Part shown: positions 53,254 through 64,000 of the stretch, piece by piece
Position numbering within the stretch: position 1 is the first letter of the stretch
How the letters are laid out: each line of letters begins with the position of its first letter
Assembly: GCA_000733355.1 (NCBI GenBank)
Contig: JNVV01000005.1
Coordinates: 1,021,837-1,085,836, forward strand
From: Falciphora oryzae
Taxonomy: Eukaryota; Ascomycota; Sordariomycetes; Magnaporthales; Magnaporthaceae
Length of the DNA stretch: 64,000 bases
Direction: 5' to 3'
Position numbers and translations under genes: made by a program
Notes under the pieces: generated by a model
Database searches by the model: none
Seen by the model: only the letters and a program-made list of their open reading frames with translations
Told to the model about the DNA's origin: nothing

Positions 53254-54053
53254 GACGCATACGGCGTGGGTAGCACAGAGGCATGTTGTTGTGAACATGG
53301 AAGATGTCCGAGGTTTGATAATGACTGACTGGCGTCGGGCTCCCAGCGCATGGCCGATTCGAGCCCCTCCAGATGCCCGCCCGCTTTTAGCGTCTGACCG
53401 ACGCGCTGCGGGCCACAGGGACCGGCCCACTTACAGCGGAATGTTGCAGCATGCAGGCATGGCGCATCTCAGATGGACGGATTGCACAAAAACCCCCTTG
53501 ACACAGACGACTTGGGTTGTAATGTCCAGCAGGGGATGAGCTTAGGAAGTCCACGCCGCCGTGGATTTGAGCAGAAGTAAGGCATAGATGCATCTCGGGA
53601 CTCGTGGGCATATGCCGGTGCCGTCGCGGAAAAGAGCCCAGCTGGGGAGGGCACTTACACTCGAAACATACCAGAATCGTCACGATGCTTACCCGATCCA
53701 TGCATGGGATCCGGCAGTCGGTGGACGACAGCTCGAAGACACCTCGTGAGACCCTAACCCTTTACAAAGCGACACTTCCAACGAGGTCAGGCGAAACAGC
53801 CTTCCAGGCTCACTAGACCAGCTCGCTAGGCACCCCGCCTGGTTGGTTAGATCAAGCCACGTCTTGAACGCCACATATGACGTTGTCACTCATCCGCCCG
53901 ACTCTGCTGCTCCCTCCTCGTTGAACAGGTCATGCCGTTAAACGCCTCGACCCTTAAATCGACGTACCTTTTCTCCTCTCATACACCATTCGCTTACCCT
54001 ACCGCTCTTTTCACTGGTCTTCCTACCGTCGAGCTTCAGACAGCGACGCCAAG

Positions 54054-55314
54054 ATGACACAATCAGTGCCGCCGAATTACTGTGAGGCTCATCCGAAACC
54101 TACATCCTTAGGAGCCCAAGGTCCCGCCATGTATGCACGGCGACGTGACCTTGCCGTTGGCTAACGAACACCCCGTCCTGTCCAATAATAGATGCCATAC
54201 TTGAGGTTTCTGAGCTGGCCTCGGTGCAGCAGATTCGAGATGCTTACAAGCGGTAGGTTTTGGCATCAGTCACCACCCCTAACCGTCATGTTAGCGGTTC
54301 AGGGGCGAGCCTGGCTAACCGGGGACGCGACAAACTACTACCGCTACTACACAGCGCCGCCCTGAAAACCCACCCGGACCGGATCGCGGCCGACTCGCCC
54401 GAGCGCCCAGAGCGGACCCGCCGATTCCAGCTCGTCAACGATGCCTACTACACGCTGTCGGACCCGACGCGGCGGCGCGACTACGACGCTCAGAGGAAGC
54501 TGTTCAGCGGCTTCCGGGGCGCCGAGCCCGCCGACCCCTTTGCGGACCCCAACGACACGACCACCGGCGGCACGGGCAACGATGGCCAACAGCAAGGGCA
54601 GCAGCAACCCAACGGCTTCAGCTGGGCCTGGGACTACTTCACGGGCGGGCAGCAGCAGCAGGACGGCGGGCAGGCGCGGCAGCAGGCCGAGGACGCGCAG
54701 TTCGGCGACGTGTTCGAGGAGATGCTGCGCGAGGAGGGCATGGCGCAGCCAGGGACCAACCAGCCCACGAGCAAGTTATGGGGCATGGTCGGCGGCATGA
54801 GCGGCGGCGCGCTGGGGTTCATCGTCGCCAACGTCCCTGGCATGCTGGCGGGCGCCGTCGCGGGCAACAGGCTCGGCGCTGTCCGCGACGCGAGGGGGAA
54901 GAGCGTGTACGCCGTCTTTCAGGTGAGTTTAGATGTGAATATTGGTGGCGGCGGCGGCGAAAGTAGCAGGACTGGCGCCGGTGGCTGGGACGGAGGTGAC
55001 GGCGGTGATGGTTTTGGGGCGCCCCCACCGCGATCACGGCCACGACCTCGGCGGAGGCAGCGGCCACAGTCGGAAAGGACTCGTGACCGCGGTGGCGGTG
55101 GTGGGTAGCAATCTGGGCGCCCCGGGGATTGCCCCATCCGGAAACCTTTTATCTCTCTTGCAAAGAGGGTTCGTCAACCTCACACGGGGCTGGTTGTGAG
55201 CTCCCTCGGATGCCGTTTGCTAACTTTGTCTTCCAGGAACTCCCCCAAGATGACCGCGCCAGGCTTCTCAGCCAGCTTGCTGTCAGGGTTTTCAGCCATG
55301 TCGTCGGAGTGTGA
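54054..55314 (+). CDS. Small J-domain (DnaJ-type) co-chaperone with glycine-zipper segment
   Basis: Four exons, 54054-54081, 54192-54252, 54355-54922 and 55237-55314, give 244 residues. The J domain (residues 9-75) is rebuilt only by splicing: NYYAILEV, QQIRDAYKRAALKTHPDR with HPD at 36-38, and FQLVNDAYYTLSDPTRRRDYD. J domains stimulate Hsp70 ATPase. A Gly/Gln-rich linker follows (about 95-145). A glycine-rich hydrophobic segment, MVGGMSGGALGFIVANVPGMLAGAVAGNRLG (given here only as a position, about 172-203), has GxxxG spacing and could insert in or bind membranes. The last exon encodes a conserved-type end, ELPQDDRARLLSQLA. The last intron (54923-55236) is 314 bp, unusually long; exon 1 is just 28 bp. 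The client is unknown. Confidence 0.88.
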
Positions 55315-55982
55315 GGTAGCCAGGAAAACGACGGTCGTAAAGCCAGGGATGGATATGGGTTATTTCGGACTGGTGGGAGTTCCGGTTTTGCGTCTCGGGG
55401 TTTGGGCTTCCTGGGGAATTCTTTTGCGTTTGCCGAGTTTTTACTTCCAAAGGCGGGAATAATATGTTATGCTTGTAGATCAAGTTGGGTTAGTTTCTCG
55501 TGGTATCGACAGCCTTATTTAGGTGCTGGCTCCGTCCTGCTGAACCACCAACCATCAGGCATGCACGCTTCAATCAAACTGTGGCAGCACCTACTACAGG
55601 TCCTCAAGCCACACGGCCCTCTGCAATTGTTCAGAACCCAAAGCAACCAGCATTAGATTCACACCTTGAAAAGGACATTTTTTACCCGGCGGCTTCAGGC
55701 CCGTGAATATCAGCCGTCAATTCCCTAGCGTGCTCTACGCAGCTATTCCCGGGTAAGTCGCGAAGAGAAGATGGATTCTCCGAAAACCTGGACAAACACT
55801 ATCCCACACGTGACATGATGTAGCTCTGGTGACTAAACGCTGCAGGGATCCAAATACAACGCGGGGCACGGAAGGCTGGCGCTTTCGAGTCGTCCTCATC
55901 CACCTTCATTGGCAGGCAGCCTTTCGGTAACCAGACGGAGAACAGGCTCCGTGTTTGCAACGCCGCCAGCTTGATACCCCAG
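55315..55982. other. Intergenic region between J-domain and PITH genes
   Basis: 670 bp between two genes on the same strand. No coding bias and no recognised element. Confidence 0.45.
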
Positions 55983-57257
55983 ATGGCTTCGCTGCCTGTG
56001 ATAGTTGAGATCACGTCGCTGGCGCAGCTGCGTGGTCTCATCCAAGAGCACAAGGGCCTCCTGCTCGCGGTTTGTAAGTCACTCCCGAAAGCTGGAAAGA
56101 TCCCCACCCTTTTGGCAGCGCCTCTCTTTCCAGCCCCCGGAGGCTAAGCCCGGCCTGCCCTGCTCCGACAATACCGTGCCGCTGGCAGAAAAGAGAAAAA
56201 AGGCCCGACGGTTTGGTTTGCCTTGCTAAAAACCCGCCACTCTCGTTTCACACAGTCACCAACACGCAGTCGGCAGCTCGGTCCGATGCCCTCCTCAGCC
56301 AGTTCCAGGCGCTCGCGGGCAACCAGAGCCAGCTCCGCGCCGCCAAGGTCGACGTGAACAAGTACCCGGACATCGCGGCCGCCTACCAGATTGAGGACCC
56401 GCCCAAGGTCGTCGCCTTCAGCAACGGCAAGGCCCTGCAGACCAGCAAGAACGCCGACCTCTCCTCCCTCAGGGACCTGCTCAAGCTGCGGGGCGCCCTG
56501 GGCGACGCCGGCAACGGCGGCGCTGGCGGCGGCGGCGGCGGCGAGTCGAGCGGCAGCGCCGCGGCGCGGAATTGGCTGGGCGCGGCGCTCCCGCGCAGCT
56601 ACAAGGATGTCTCGGACCAGATCGAGCTCAAGCGCGTCGAGCTGCTGAACGTCGACTCGGAGAAGGGCAGCGTCAGGGTGCTCTTCTCGCAGGAGAAGCC
56701 CAGCGCGCTGTCTACGGGCAAGGGCAAGGACACGGCCGAGGCGGACTGGGTGGAGAGCGACACGGACGAGCAGCTACTGCTGTTCATGCCTTTCCAGTCC
56801 ATGCTCAAGCTGCACACACTTCAGGTATGTTGGTCTATATTATGACAATGCCGTGCTTGTTCTTCCGCAAGCGCTCACACATGCGATATCTCCATCCCAG
56901 ATCACCTCCCTCCCTCCCACCGGCGACGACGTCGACGAGGACGAGGTCCCGATGCGGCCCAAGACGATCAAGCTCTACTCGAACCGGCCGCACAACCTGG
57001 ACTTTGACCAGGCCGAGAGCACAGACCCCACGCAGGAGATCGAGATATCCGACTCGGACTGGAACGCCGAGGGCACGGCCAACATCCCGCTCCGCTTCGT
57101 CAAGTTCCAGAACATCAACAGCCTCGTCATCTTCGTCGAGTCCGGCGACGGGAGCTCGGAGAAGGTGCGCCTCGACAGGCTGAGGTTGATAGGCGACGCT
57201 GGCGAGAAGCGCGAGATGGGCAAGTTGGAGAAAATTGGAGACGAGCCGGGCGAGTGA
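55983..57257 (+). CDS. Thioredoxin-fold plus PITH domain protein (TXNL1-like) lacking CxxC
   Basis: Three exons, 55983-56073, 56256-56824 and 56901-57257, give 338 residues, with GTAAGT and GTATGT donors and CACAG and CCCAG acceptors. Residues 1-105 have the thioredoxin pattern: a beta strand GLLLAVFTN, helix SDALLSQFQAL, then KVDVNKYPDIAAAYQIEDPPKVVAF with the cis-proline site. The usual WCGPC is absent; the equivalent stretch is FTNTQSAARS, so redox catalysis is unlikely. A Gly/Ser linker (about 125-140) leads to the PITH domain (about 160-320): DQIELKRVELLNVD, ESDTDEQLLLFMPFQSMLKLHTLQI, RPKTIKLYSNRPHNLDFDQAE, then VKFQNINSLVIFVE. PITH of human TXNL1 binds the 26S proteasome; a proteasome-linked role here is inference. 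Confidence 0.9.
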
Positions 57258-59283
57258 GGCAACACAAAGACGCCATTGGAAAGATGGGGGAGCGCACCGC
57301 ATTACTACGCCGTTGGTTTACATATGCGAAGTGACGTGTTGGAGATGGGATACATAGCCTAGACCGAGAGAGGTTGGGGAAAGGAGACGAGTGCGATGCG
57401 GCATTTTGGCAGGTCGGGGCAGGCAGGTCAGTCAGCCAGGCTGAGGCTTGACAGCTCAGCTGGCTAATCCGACAGAAGCCCAGGGCAGCTCTCGCGAATC
57501 GGAACGGAGGGCTGCCATGCACCTCGTCTATAAAGTGTGGGAGGGGCGCTTTTGGAGTTGGCAGGTGTGAGCTTTTTTTTCTTTCTTTTTTTTATAATTA
57601 GCACACCGCACAACCTCATTACTGGTTAGATCCGGGGGTTTGATAGATTAAAAAGGACATCCCACGGCGAAGAGTTGGCCTAGCTATTGCCCGCCTCCCC
57701 TTCTCGGCTCCCCGCCGCTTTTCTGCGTGCCAGCATGTGGTAGCCATAGGGCATTTCATCAGCCTCCGACGGTGATCTCTGCCCTGTGATTGTCGGGAAA
57801 TCTTTTCCACCACCTTTCACGGCAGCGCATTCCGCAGGCGAGACCGGCACGAGAGAACATCAGGGTCCAGCGAGATAGATTGGGATCCATGTTTTTTCAC
57901 GGCGCGAGACTGGGCCCCGAGAGGGCTCTCGTTCCCGTAGGCCTAAGGGCATAGGGCAAAAAAGAAGTGGCCAAGAGGCAATTTATCTGTCCAGCCTCCG
58001 ACACGCCCGTCCTACCTGCACGAAAAATTCGCTGGCTGAGGACGGGAAGTGCTGGTGGGAAGGCCGGCCTGCAATTATGATCAATCTTGGGCTCAACTGA
58101 CGCACGATTTTGACAATCCATGGGTTTTGAGGATTCGAGCAACACGGAGAAATATCGTTGAGCCTGCCGCACGAAGAAAAGAAAAAAAGAGAAGGAAGAA
58201 AAGATCAAGAACGGAGCTCACGAGGTGAAGATTTTTAAAGGCGGACCGCGAAACTCAATTGTGGATCCCAGCGCGTTACCAGGCGTTCGCTGCGTGGGTG
58301 GGGGCTCCACCTTGCCCGTCCCAACTTGACCCCTGTCGAAAACCAAAAGTGTCGTGCCTGCCAGTCAGCCACATCATGGAAAAACGCCACGCGTGGGCGA
58401 CGCAATGGAAGGTCTTTTTTGCATGGCTAGAACACACGTGACAAGAGGCCTGGCTCTAAAGGCTCGACCCATTTTCCCTCTCTAGGCAATTGAACGGAGA
58501 CTAGACGGCTGTGAGGGGGCGTGTACGGAAACGGGATGGAGAAAAAAAGAGACCACGTCGGAAGCTGACGAGAACAAGCTGCTGAGTGACGAACCTCGAC
58601 GTCCACGCAAGCGGGCACGGAGCGCCATTGATCTGGATTGCGAGCTGCGCTCTTTTTGTTGTGGGGTGTCACGTCCATTTTAGATTAACAGGCGCACTTT
58701 ACGCTGTGCATGGAGACAGGGAGACAGGTAATCTGCGCAGCCCATTCGACAGGATGCGGTTTTCTTTTTCGTCACCCAAGCATGATGATGTGGCGGCTGC
58801 CCTGGACTCTGTCTGGACCCGGGCTCGACTGGACTTTCAGTTCGAGAGAAAGCCGGAACGAGTGGAGGCTGGTTGCCTGGCTGGCGTTTCCATGCCCGTT
58901 TCGTTCTGGCTGCCGTCTAGGTTCGGGATTGATATTATCGCCCTTCAGAGCAGAGCAGTCCGATCCGAATCGTCGAACGTCAAGACCCCAGGCACCCGGC
59001 CCAGCCCAGCATGGAGGTCATCGACTCAGTCGGCCAAGCTTCTCTTGCAGTCGTCCCAACCCTCGCTCTCGCTCCTCTCTCTACCTCCTCGTCCAATGCA
59101 AGCCGGGCTCACCCTCCCAGTCAGTCAGTCGGTCGGTCGGTTAGTCTTCTTCCCCCTTTCTTTCATGCGGCACGGGAACCGAGGTATTGGTGAGACTGGC
59201 TGGCATTGGGCCACGGTAGTGGTTGTATCATGCCGTGCCCGTCTCGCTTGCCTGTCCAGCCCTGCCGCAAAACAAGAATCCCT

Positions 59284-59544
59284 NNNNNNNNNNNNNNNNN
59301 NNNNNNNNNNNNNNNNNNNNNNNNNNNNNNNNNNNNNNNNNNNNNNNNNNNNNNNNNNNNNNNNNNNNNNNNNNNNNNNNNNNNNNNNNNNNNNNNNNNN
59401 NNNNNNNNNNNNNNNNNNNNNNNNNNNNNNNNNNNNNNNNNNNNNNNNNNNNNNNNNNNNNNNNNNNNNNNNNNNNNNNNNNNNNNNNNNNNNNNNNNNN
59501 NNNNNNNNNNNNNNNNNNNNNNNNNNNNNNNNNNNNNNNNNNNN
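59284..59544. other. Assembly gap (261 Ns)
   Basis: Run of N. Any open frame crossing it is not evidence for a gene. Confidence 0.99.
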
Positions 59545-61043
59545 CGCCTCCCTTTTTTAATATCGACTTCGAGGCATCAACCCTGCCCGTCCGCACCTGC
59601 CCGTCCGCCCGGTATGCATGGACTCGTTGGGCGTGTGTTTGCCACGCTCTCACCGCTCGCCCCGGGATGACATTGGACGCGTTGGCGCCACGGTATACGG
59701 CAAACGGTGAGAACGGGGAGGTACGTATCCAAGGTAGGCACATAGCAGGCCGTCCGTCGCTCGCGGACCCTCGAGCGGGCCGTCTCAACTCTCCAGCAAA
59801 GAGTCCGCCCGCTCCCTCCACCACCCCCGAGTGGCGCCGAACGGGCGAGCCCTCTCCTTTCCAGAGTCCTCTTTCCGTCAAAGCCCGCCCGTCCCCGTCC
59901 CATCATCTCCGGTCGACCACCACGCCCCCCTCCTGTACGTACATACAGGATCCCGGCCGTGCGAGCGCCACGCATTCAAACTGCAAATCTGTTTCGATTG
60001 ATGGACCCCGGAATCGGGAATCGTGGGCCTGGGCGCATCGCTTCCTTTCCTCCTGAGGTGATGAATCGGGACAGCGCGGGTAATAGAAGGGCCGCCCTAT
60101 ATGCCAAATATAGCACCACGGGGCCCTTGTTTCTGGGCGTACATGCTCGGTACATATGTACACCATTGTATTCCGTACATGCAACACATACATGCCCGGT
60201 CCTCGGTGCTGCGCTGCTGGGAGTTTGGTCCAGTCCAGCGCTACGACGTTACACCCCACACCACCACCCACCCGTCACGCGAGGCGCACGCTGCACCCCT
60301 CCTTCTTTTTTTTTTTTTCCCTTCGTTTTCCATTAGGTGGCGCGCCCGCCTGCCTTGTCCTGCTGCCCGCGCCGTCGACCAGCCCGGCGGACTGCTAGCC
60401 TGGCACGCTAGCCTTTCCCCCACCTTTGTGGCCGCCGAACCGAAACGACCAACGCCGTTCGTGACCACACCTCCGAGCGTTTTGTGCGTCGCGCGTGTAA
60501 TGTGGGATGTGAGATAATGTCCGTTTGGGTGTGTGTGGACTTACTGGTGGTTTGGTATGGTTGCCCACCCGGGCATGTAGCGTGTACTTTGTCCTGTGTT
60601 TTTCGGTATGTGTGTGGTGAGCAAAGCACCCAACCCAAAGCGTTGCCAAGCAGGCCGCTTACCTAGCTGCCTCTTCGAGAAACTCGTTCGAGCTTGATCT
60701 AGGTTCCCTAGCTTATGCGGCGGGGTGAGCTTTGTCTTTGCCTATTACGACTCCCGCCACCGGGGACCCTTTCTGGCTCTGGGCCCTTTTTTATCTTTTT
60801 CTTCTTTCTTTCGTCCTTGACGACGACATGTATGCATAGCGTCGCGCGCCGGTCGCGATTTCGGGTAGGTGGGTGTGTGGGGGAGGAAAGTCGCACAAGA
60901 AAGGGAAGCCAGACCAAAAAGTTGTGATCCGTCTCGTGGTCCAGCCGCTCTGACCACTTCCGCGCCCATGCCATGCAGTCGCAGTCGATGCCGCGTCTGA
61001 TGCCATTGTTTCCACTTGTGGAAGGTTTTCGATCTGTGAGTCC

Positions 61044-61069
61044 TTTTTTTTTTTTTTTTTTTTTTTTTT
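61044..61069 (+). repeat. Poly(T) tract, 26 bp
   Basis: Uninterrupted T run, the longest homopolymer in the window, in the gene-poor region. Confidence 0.85.
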
Positions 61070-62414
61070 CGAAACGACTCAGCGTGTGCCATGCGCTCGC
61101 GGGCGCGCGGACGTGGTGATGGCGTTTACGCACCCCCTTCTTGTTTTTTTGTTTTTTTTCTTTTGATCGCCTTTTTTCCCCCTTTGTGTGTGAGTTCGTT
61201 TCTTCAAGTGTTTCCTGCCATTAGCTGTTCCACCACGCACGCCCCCTGGCCTGGGTCGTCTAACTGCCTCTGCCATCTCTCCTCCTTCCCCTCCCCTTCC
61301 ACCCCCAAACTCGTTTCCGAAGGCCCAGCTCGAGCCCTGAACCAAACTCTGGTTCGCTCGCTCCTGGGCCTTGTCAGGGGAGGAGGGGGTGAGACGTCAA
61401 GTGACTTGGGCCGGGCATCCTCTCTCGAAAGCAAAAAGCGCGCCCAAGCTCTCCTCTCTCGCAAGCCTAGCGATAAACCTAACCAAGTAGGTTAGATCGC
61501 ATTGCTCTGCTCGACGAGAGGTCAAATCTTCATTAATTACTGCCCCTCCCCTGATCCTCGCTCCCCCGGACTCCTCTACGGTTTCCCCATTCCTCGTCCT
61601 CGCCCTCCTCCTCGCCACCTTGCTCGAATCAGACCCCCCCTCAATCCCGAGAGAGGATCTTGGCTGCACTTGATTGATTGCGTTGCCGCGTGACTCGTCT
61701 CTTCTTCTTGATCGCCGCTCCGTATTCTCAAGTCGTCTTCTTCTCTTTTGGGCCGAGTGCACGGCGTTACGTACTTGCCCCGGGTGGATATAAGTCGATA
61801 TAGCCCTGCGGCTCCCCGGTGCGGTTCGGCTCCTCTCTCCGCCCCATTTCTTTTATGGTGGCTGTTTTACCTCTGCCTGCCTCTCCTCTCTATCGGAGAC
61901 GATATTTCCTCCAAATTCGCCAGAGGACGCTCGCGAGTCCGTCATATAAAGCCATAATCAAGCGACTTATATATCAACGCCCCTCTTTTGGTATTTTCCT
62001 GGAAACGGGAAACCCAGCCTCTTATCACCACTCTTATAAGTCCCCGCGGGGCCGACCCCGACACCCACCGACCCCAATACCTTTTTATTATTGTTATTAA
62101 CGCATTTATCCCGCCGCCGCCTCTCACTTCTCACCACAGCCGTGTATTGGACTGCTTTCTCCGTGTCTTGTCCGTCCAAGGAGAAACAACCAGTGACGTG
62201 TCTACCCTGCCACACAAGAGAAGGCTGGAAGAGGCTGGGCCGGGTGTTCTGGAGAAATCCAATCTCCAGACAAGACGTCAGCCCTGGAGGAACAGCGGTT
62301 TTTGCGGTGGCGAGTGCAAGGTGGGAGTTTGGGCACCTCTCGGAGGCCGAAATCAAGCTGGAGAGCCGGGCTCGACCGACTCGTTATATCTCTGGAGGAG
62401 GTGCGACGAGGCCC

Positions 62415-63656
62415 ATGAGTCTACACTATGACCCCTCGCGACACCACACCACGGCCGCCGCCCCGCACCACACGTCGTCGTCGACCATGCCGGCCAGCTT
62501 CCGCAGCTTCCAGGCGCTGCCGCCCGAGATCCGGACCATGATCTGGGAGTACTCGCTCCCTGACGGGCGCGTGTACGAGGTTCTGGACGCGCCCAACGCC
62601 AAGGCGCGCACGCCGCCGCAGCAGGGGCTCATGTTCGCCAACGTGCACCCGGAGCCGCCTCCGGCGCTGGCGGCCGTCTGCCGCGAGTCGCGCTGCTTTG
62701 TGCTGCACCACTACCGGCCCCTGGCGTTGGGCAAGACAACAAAGTATGTCGACCTGTCGCGCGACATCCTGCTGCTCGAGCCCTACCTGCTCGTCAAGCG
62801 CCTGCACCGCACGCTGCACTTCATGAGCCAGATCCCGCTCATCCGCGACGGCGTCAGCCGCCTGGCCATGGGCACGTCGTACGGCATCTACACGGGCATC
62901 TGCCACCCCGTCCTGAGCTGGAAGGTGTCCAAGAGCAACATGGGCAAGCTCGTCTCGCGCCTGGCCGAGTTCCCCAAGCTCAAGACGCTCGTCTTTGTCG
63001 TGCACCAGGAGTTCCAGTTCGAGTTTGACTTTCGCCACCCCGAGCACCCCAGCAATAACCACCACAGCCATAACCACCATCTGGGCCATCATCACCATCA
63101 CCACCATCACCACGGTCTTCACCAACACCAACCCCTGACAGCGCCACCACCGCCTCCTGCCATGCCGCAACCGACGGCAACAGCATCCCTGCCGCCACCG
63201 CCACCACCTCCCCCTCCACCGATGATGGCGCCAATCTACGACGGTCCCACGGCCACGATGCCGGCGCCGTCGCGGCCGCAGGTGGTGCACCAGGCGTACC
63301 GGTTCAAGTTCGACATCGAGGCCAACATCAACCACCGCCCGCACCGCCCGCACCTCAACGAGTTGCTCTACTACCCGCTCGAGATCGACGAGGACAAGGA
63401 AGACTGGGACGTGTCGGCGGCGGGCGGCATCGCGGGCGGCGTCATGGGGTCCGGGGCCGACGCCGCCGAGGACCAGTCGGCCTGGTGCGACCCCTGGCCG
63501 ACCAACGACGACTACCGCCGGTTCCGCCGCCGGTTCCAGCGCGCCGTCAACATGAGCCTCGAGATGGGCCTGGTCGAGGGCAAGAGGCCCGAATCCCTGC
63601 CGTCGCTGCAGGGGGCGAGCCTGCTGTGGAGGTATACGCGAGGCCGGTATTCGTGA
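62415..63656 (+). CDS. 2EXR-domain protein of unknown function
   Basis: An intronless frame of 413 residues from the first in-frame ATG (CCCATGAGT). The segment from about residue 27, FRSFQALPPEIRTMIWEYSLPDGRVYEV, followed by PPALAAVCRESRCFVLHHY, is the 2EXR domain, a module widespread in filamentous fungi with no defined biochemical role. The block continues through DLSRDILLLEPYLLVKRLH and FPKLKTLVFVVHQ (to about 200). A low-complexity insert follows: His/Asn-rich, with nine consecutive His at about 228-236, then Pro-rich with ten consecutive Pro near 259-268. An acidic/Trp-containing C-terminal part (EDKEDWDVSA, then WPTNDDYRRFRRRFQRAV) closes the protein. The frame upstream to 62091 has no ATG. 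Confidence 0.87.
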   Translation: MSLHYDPSRHHTTAAAPHHTSSSTMPASFRSFQALPPEIRTMIWEYSLPDGRVYEVLDAPNAKARTPPQQGLMFANVHPEPPPALAAVCRESRCFVLHHYRPLALGKTTKYVDLSRDILLLEPYLLVKRLHRTLHFMSQIPLIRDGVSRLAMGTSYGIYTGICHPVLSWKVSKSNMGKLVSRLAEFPKLKTLVFVVHQEFQFEFDFRHPEHPSNNHHSHNHHLGHHHHHHHHHGLHQHQPLTAPPPPPAMPQPTATASLPPPPPPPPPPMMAPIYDGPTATMPAPSRPQVVHQAYRFKFDIEANINHRPHRPHLNELLYYPLEIDEDKEDWDVSAAGGIAGGVMGSGADAAEDQSAWCDPWPTNDDYRRFRRRFQRAVNMSLEMGLVEGKRPESLPSLQGASLLWRYTRGRYS

Positions 63657-64000
63657 CAGGAGAGACGGAAGAGACGGACGGACGGACAGACGGACAGACA
63701 CCCTGGCCGAGTTTGGAAGCGGCTAGACTTACACCCACCACTACCACCACCACCACACACACCCTTGCTCATGCATACATCGCTTCGCTCCGCGGCATTT
63801 TTTTGTCCCCCTTTCCTTTTTTTGCAGTCCTATTCTATTTTAATCGCCATCGTCGCGGGAAGCTGGGATTATGGCCCGGTTTCGCAAAAGTTCGGCAGGA
63901 ACCCGGCTCGTCGGCACATTGCCCGAACCGGGTATAGGGGAAAAGTCTCGCAACGACGCTTGCCTGGCTTTACTTCGGTGTGACTACACATTGAACAATT
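63657..64000. other. 3' flank of the 2EXR gene
   Basis: Contains short GGAC and CCA repeats (63677-63702, 63733-63762) and T runs. No gene is visible before the window ends. Confidence 0.5.

Larger units (their letters stand above)
51839..54053. other. Divergent intergenic region with a candidate minus-strand exon
   Basis: 2.2 kb between divergent genes. It contains the leader intron of the Gln/Asn-rich gene (51848-51908), the candidate coding frame at 52770-53105, and a T15 run at 53239-53253. Remaining frames show no coding bias. Confidence 0.45.
57258..62414. other. Gene-poor region containing the assembly gap and the 2EXR gene leader
   Basis: 5.1 kb with no supportable coding sequence on either strand. 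It includes the N gap, several homopolymer T runs (60308-60320, 61044-61069), a cluster of GTACAT palindromes near 60140-60195, and a long pyrimidine-rich stretch (about 61500-61900) followed by a TATA-like element near 61944. The frame upstream of 62415 stays open back to 62091 but starts only at TTG. I infer that the right part is promoter and leader of the 2EXR gene. Confidence 0.4.

Noticed and set aside
59223..60056. Open frames spanning the N run
   Set aside because: They are open only because Ns cannot form stop codons.

Overview
This is a window of nuclear DNA from a filamentous ascomycete (Pezizomycotina, most likely a Sordariomycete; the order cannot be fixed from sequence alone). 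Coding exons are GC-rich with strong G/C bias at third codon positions. Most introns are 55-125 bp with GTRAGT-type donors, CTRAC branch sites and YAG acceptors. Genes lie about one per 4.3 kb on both strands, with long CT-rich leaders and serine-, glutamine-, glycine- and histidine-rich low-complexity inserts. There is no operon structure, no rRNA or tRNA gene, no CRISPR array and no intact transposon. One assembly gap of 261 Ns lies at 59284-59544.

Layout, left to right: a LAMMER (CLK-type) protein kinase (2402-4991, +); a large disordered protein of unknown function (6290-9172, +); long-form tRNase Z (9937-13263, -); a BTB-like protein (14497-15892, +); a gene-poor stretch of about 4 kb with what looks like a decayed kinase-like gene and many TATATA tracts (about 15.9-20.1 kb); a CPS1/DIP2-family double adenylation-domain protein (20113-26040, -) with a 23-bp micro-exon; a disordered protein with a Cys/His core (28242-30692, +); class II cAMP phosphodiesterase (33504-36087, +); a flavin-reductase-like FMN-binding protein (36540-37540, -); a PX-associated (PXB/DUF3818) protein (40203-42665, +); the DEAD-box helicase Drs1 (43073-45541, +); the App1 phosphatidate phosphatase (47016-49817, +); a Q/N-rich unknown protein (50996-51838, -); a small J-domain protein (54054-55314, +); a thioredoxin-fold/PITH protein (55983-57257, +); a 5 kb gene-poor stretch with the gap; and a 2EXR-domain protein (62415-63656, +).

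Most of the genes are ordinary conserved fungal housekeeping or signalling genes (tRNA 3' processing, 60S ribosome biogenesis, cAMP turnover, LAMMER signalling, lipid signalling at actin patches), and the neighbours are not functionally linked in any obvious way. I did not find a convincing new multi-gene system. The most interesting signals are: an in-frame, ATG-free, coding-biased extension of about 200 codons upstream of APP1, which suggests non-AUG initiation or a missed 5' exon; the decayed kinase-like locus; a PITH protein whose thioredoxin fold has lost the CxxC centre; a tandem duplication spanning a stop codon; a J-domain gene whose last intron is an open R/G-rich frame; and a possible unannotated minus-strand coding exon at 52770-53105.
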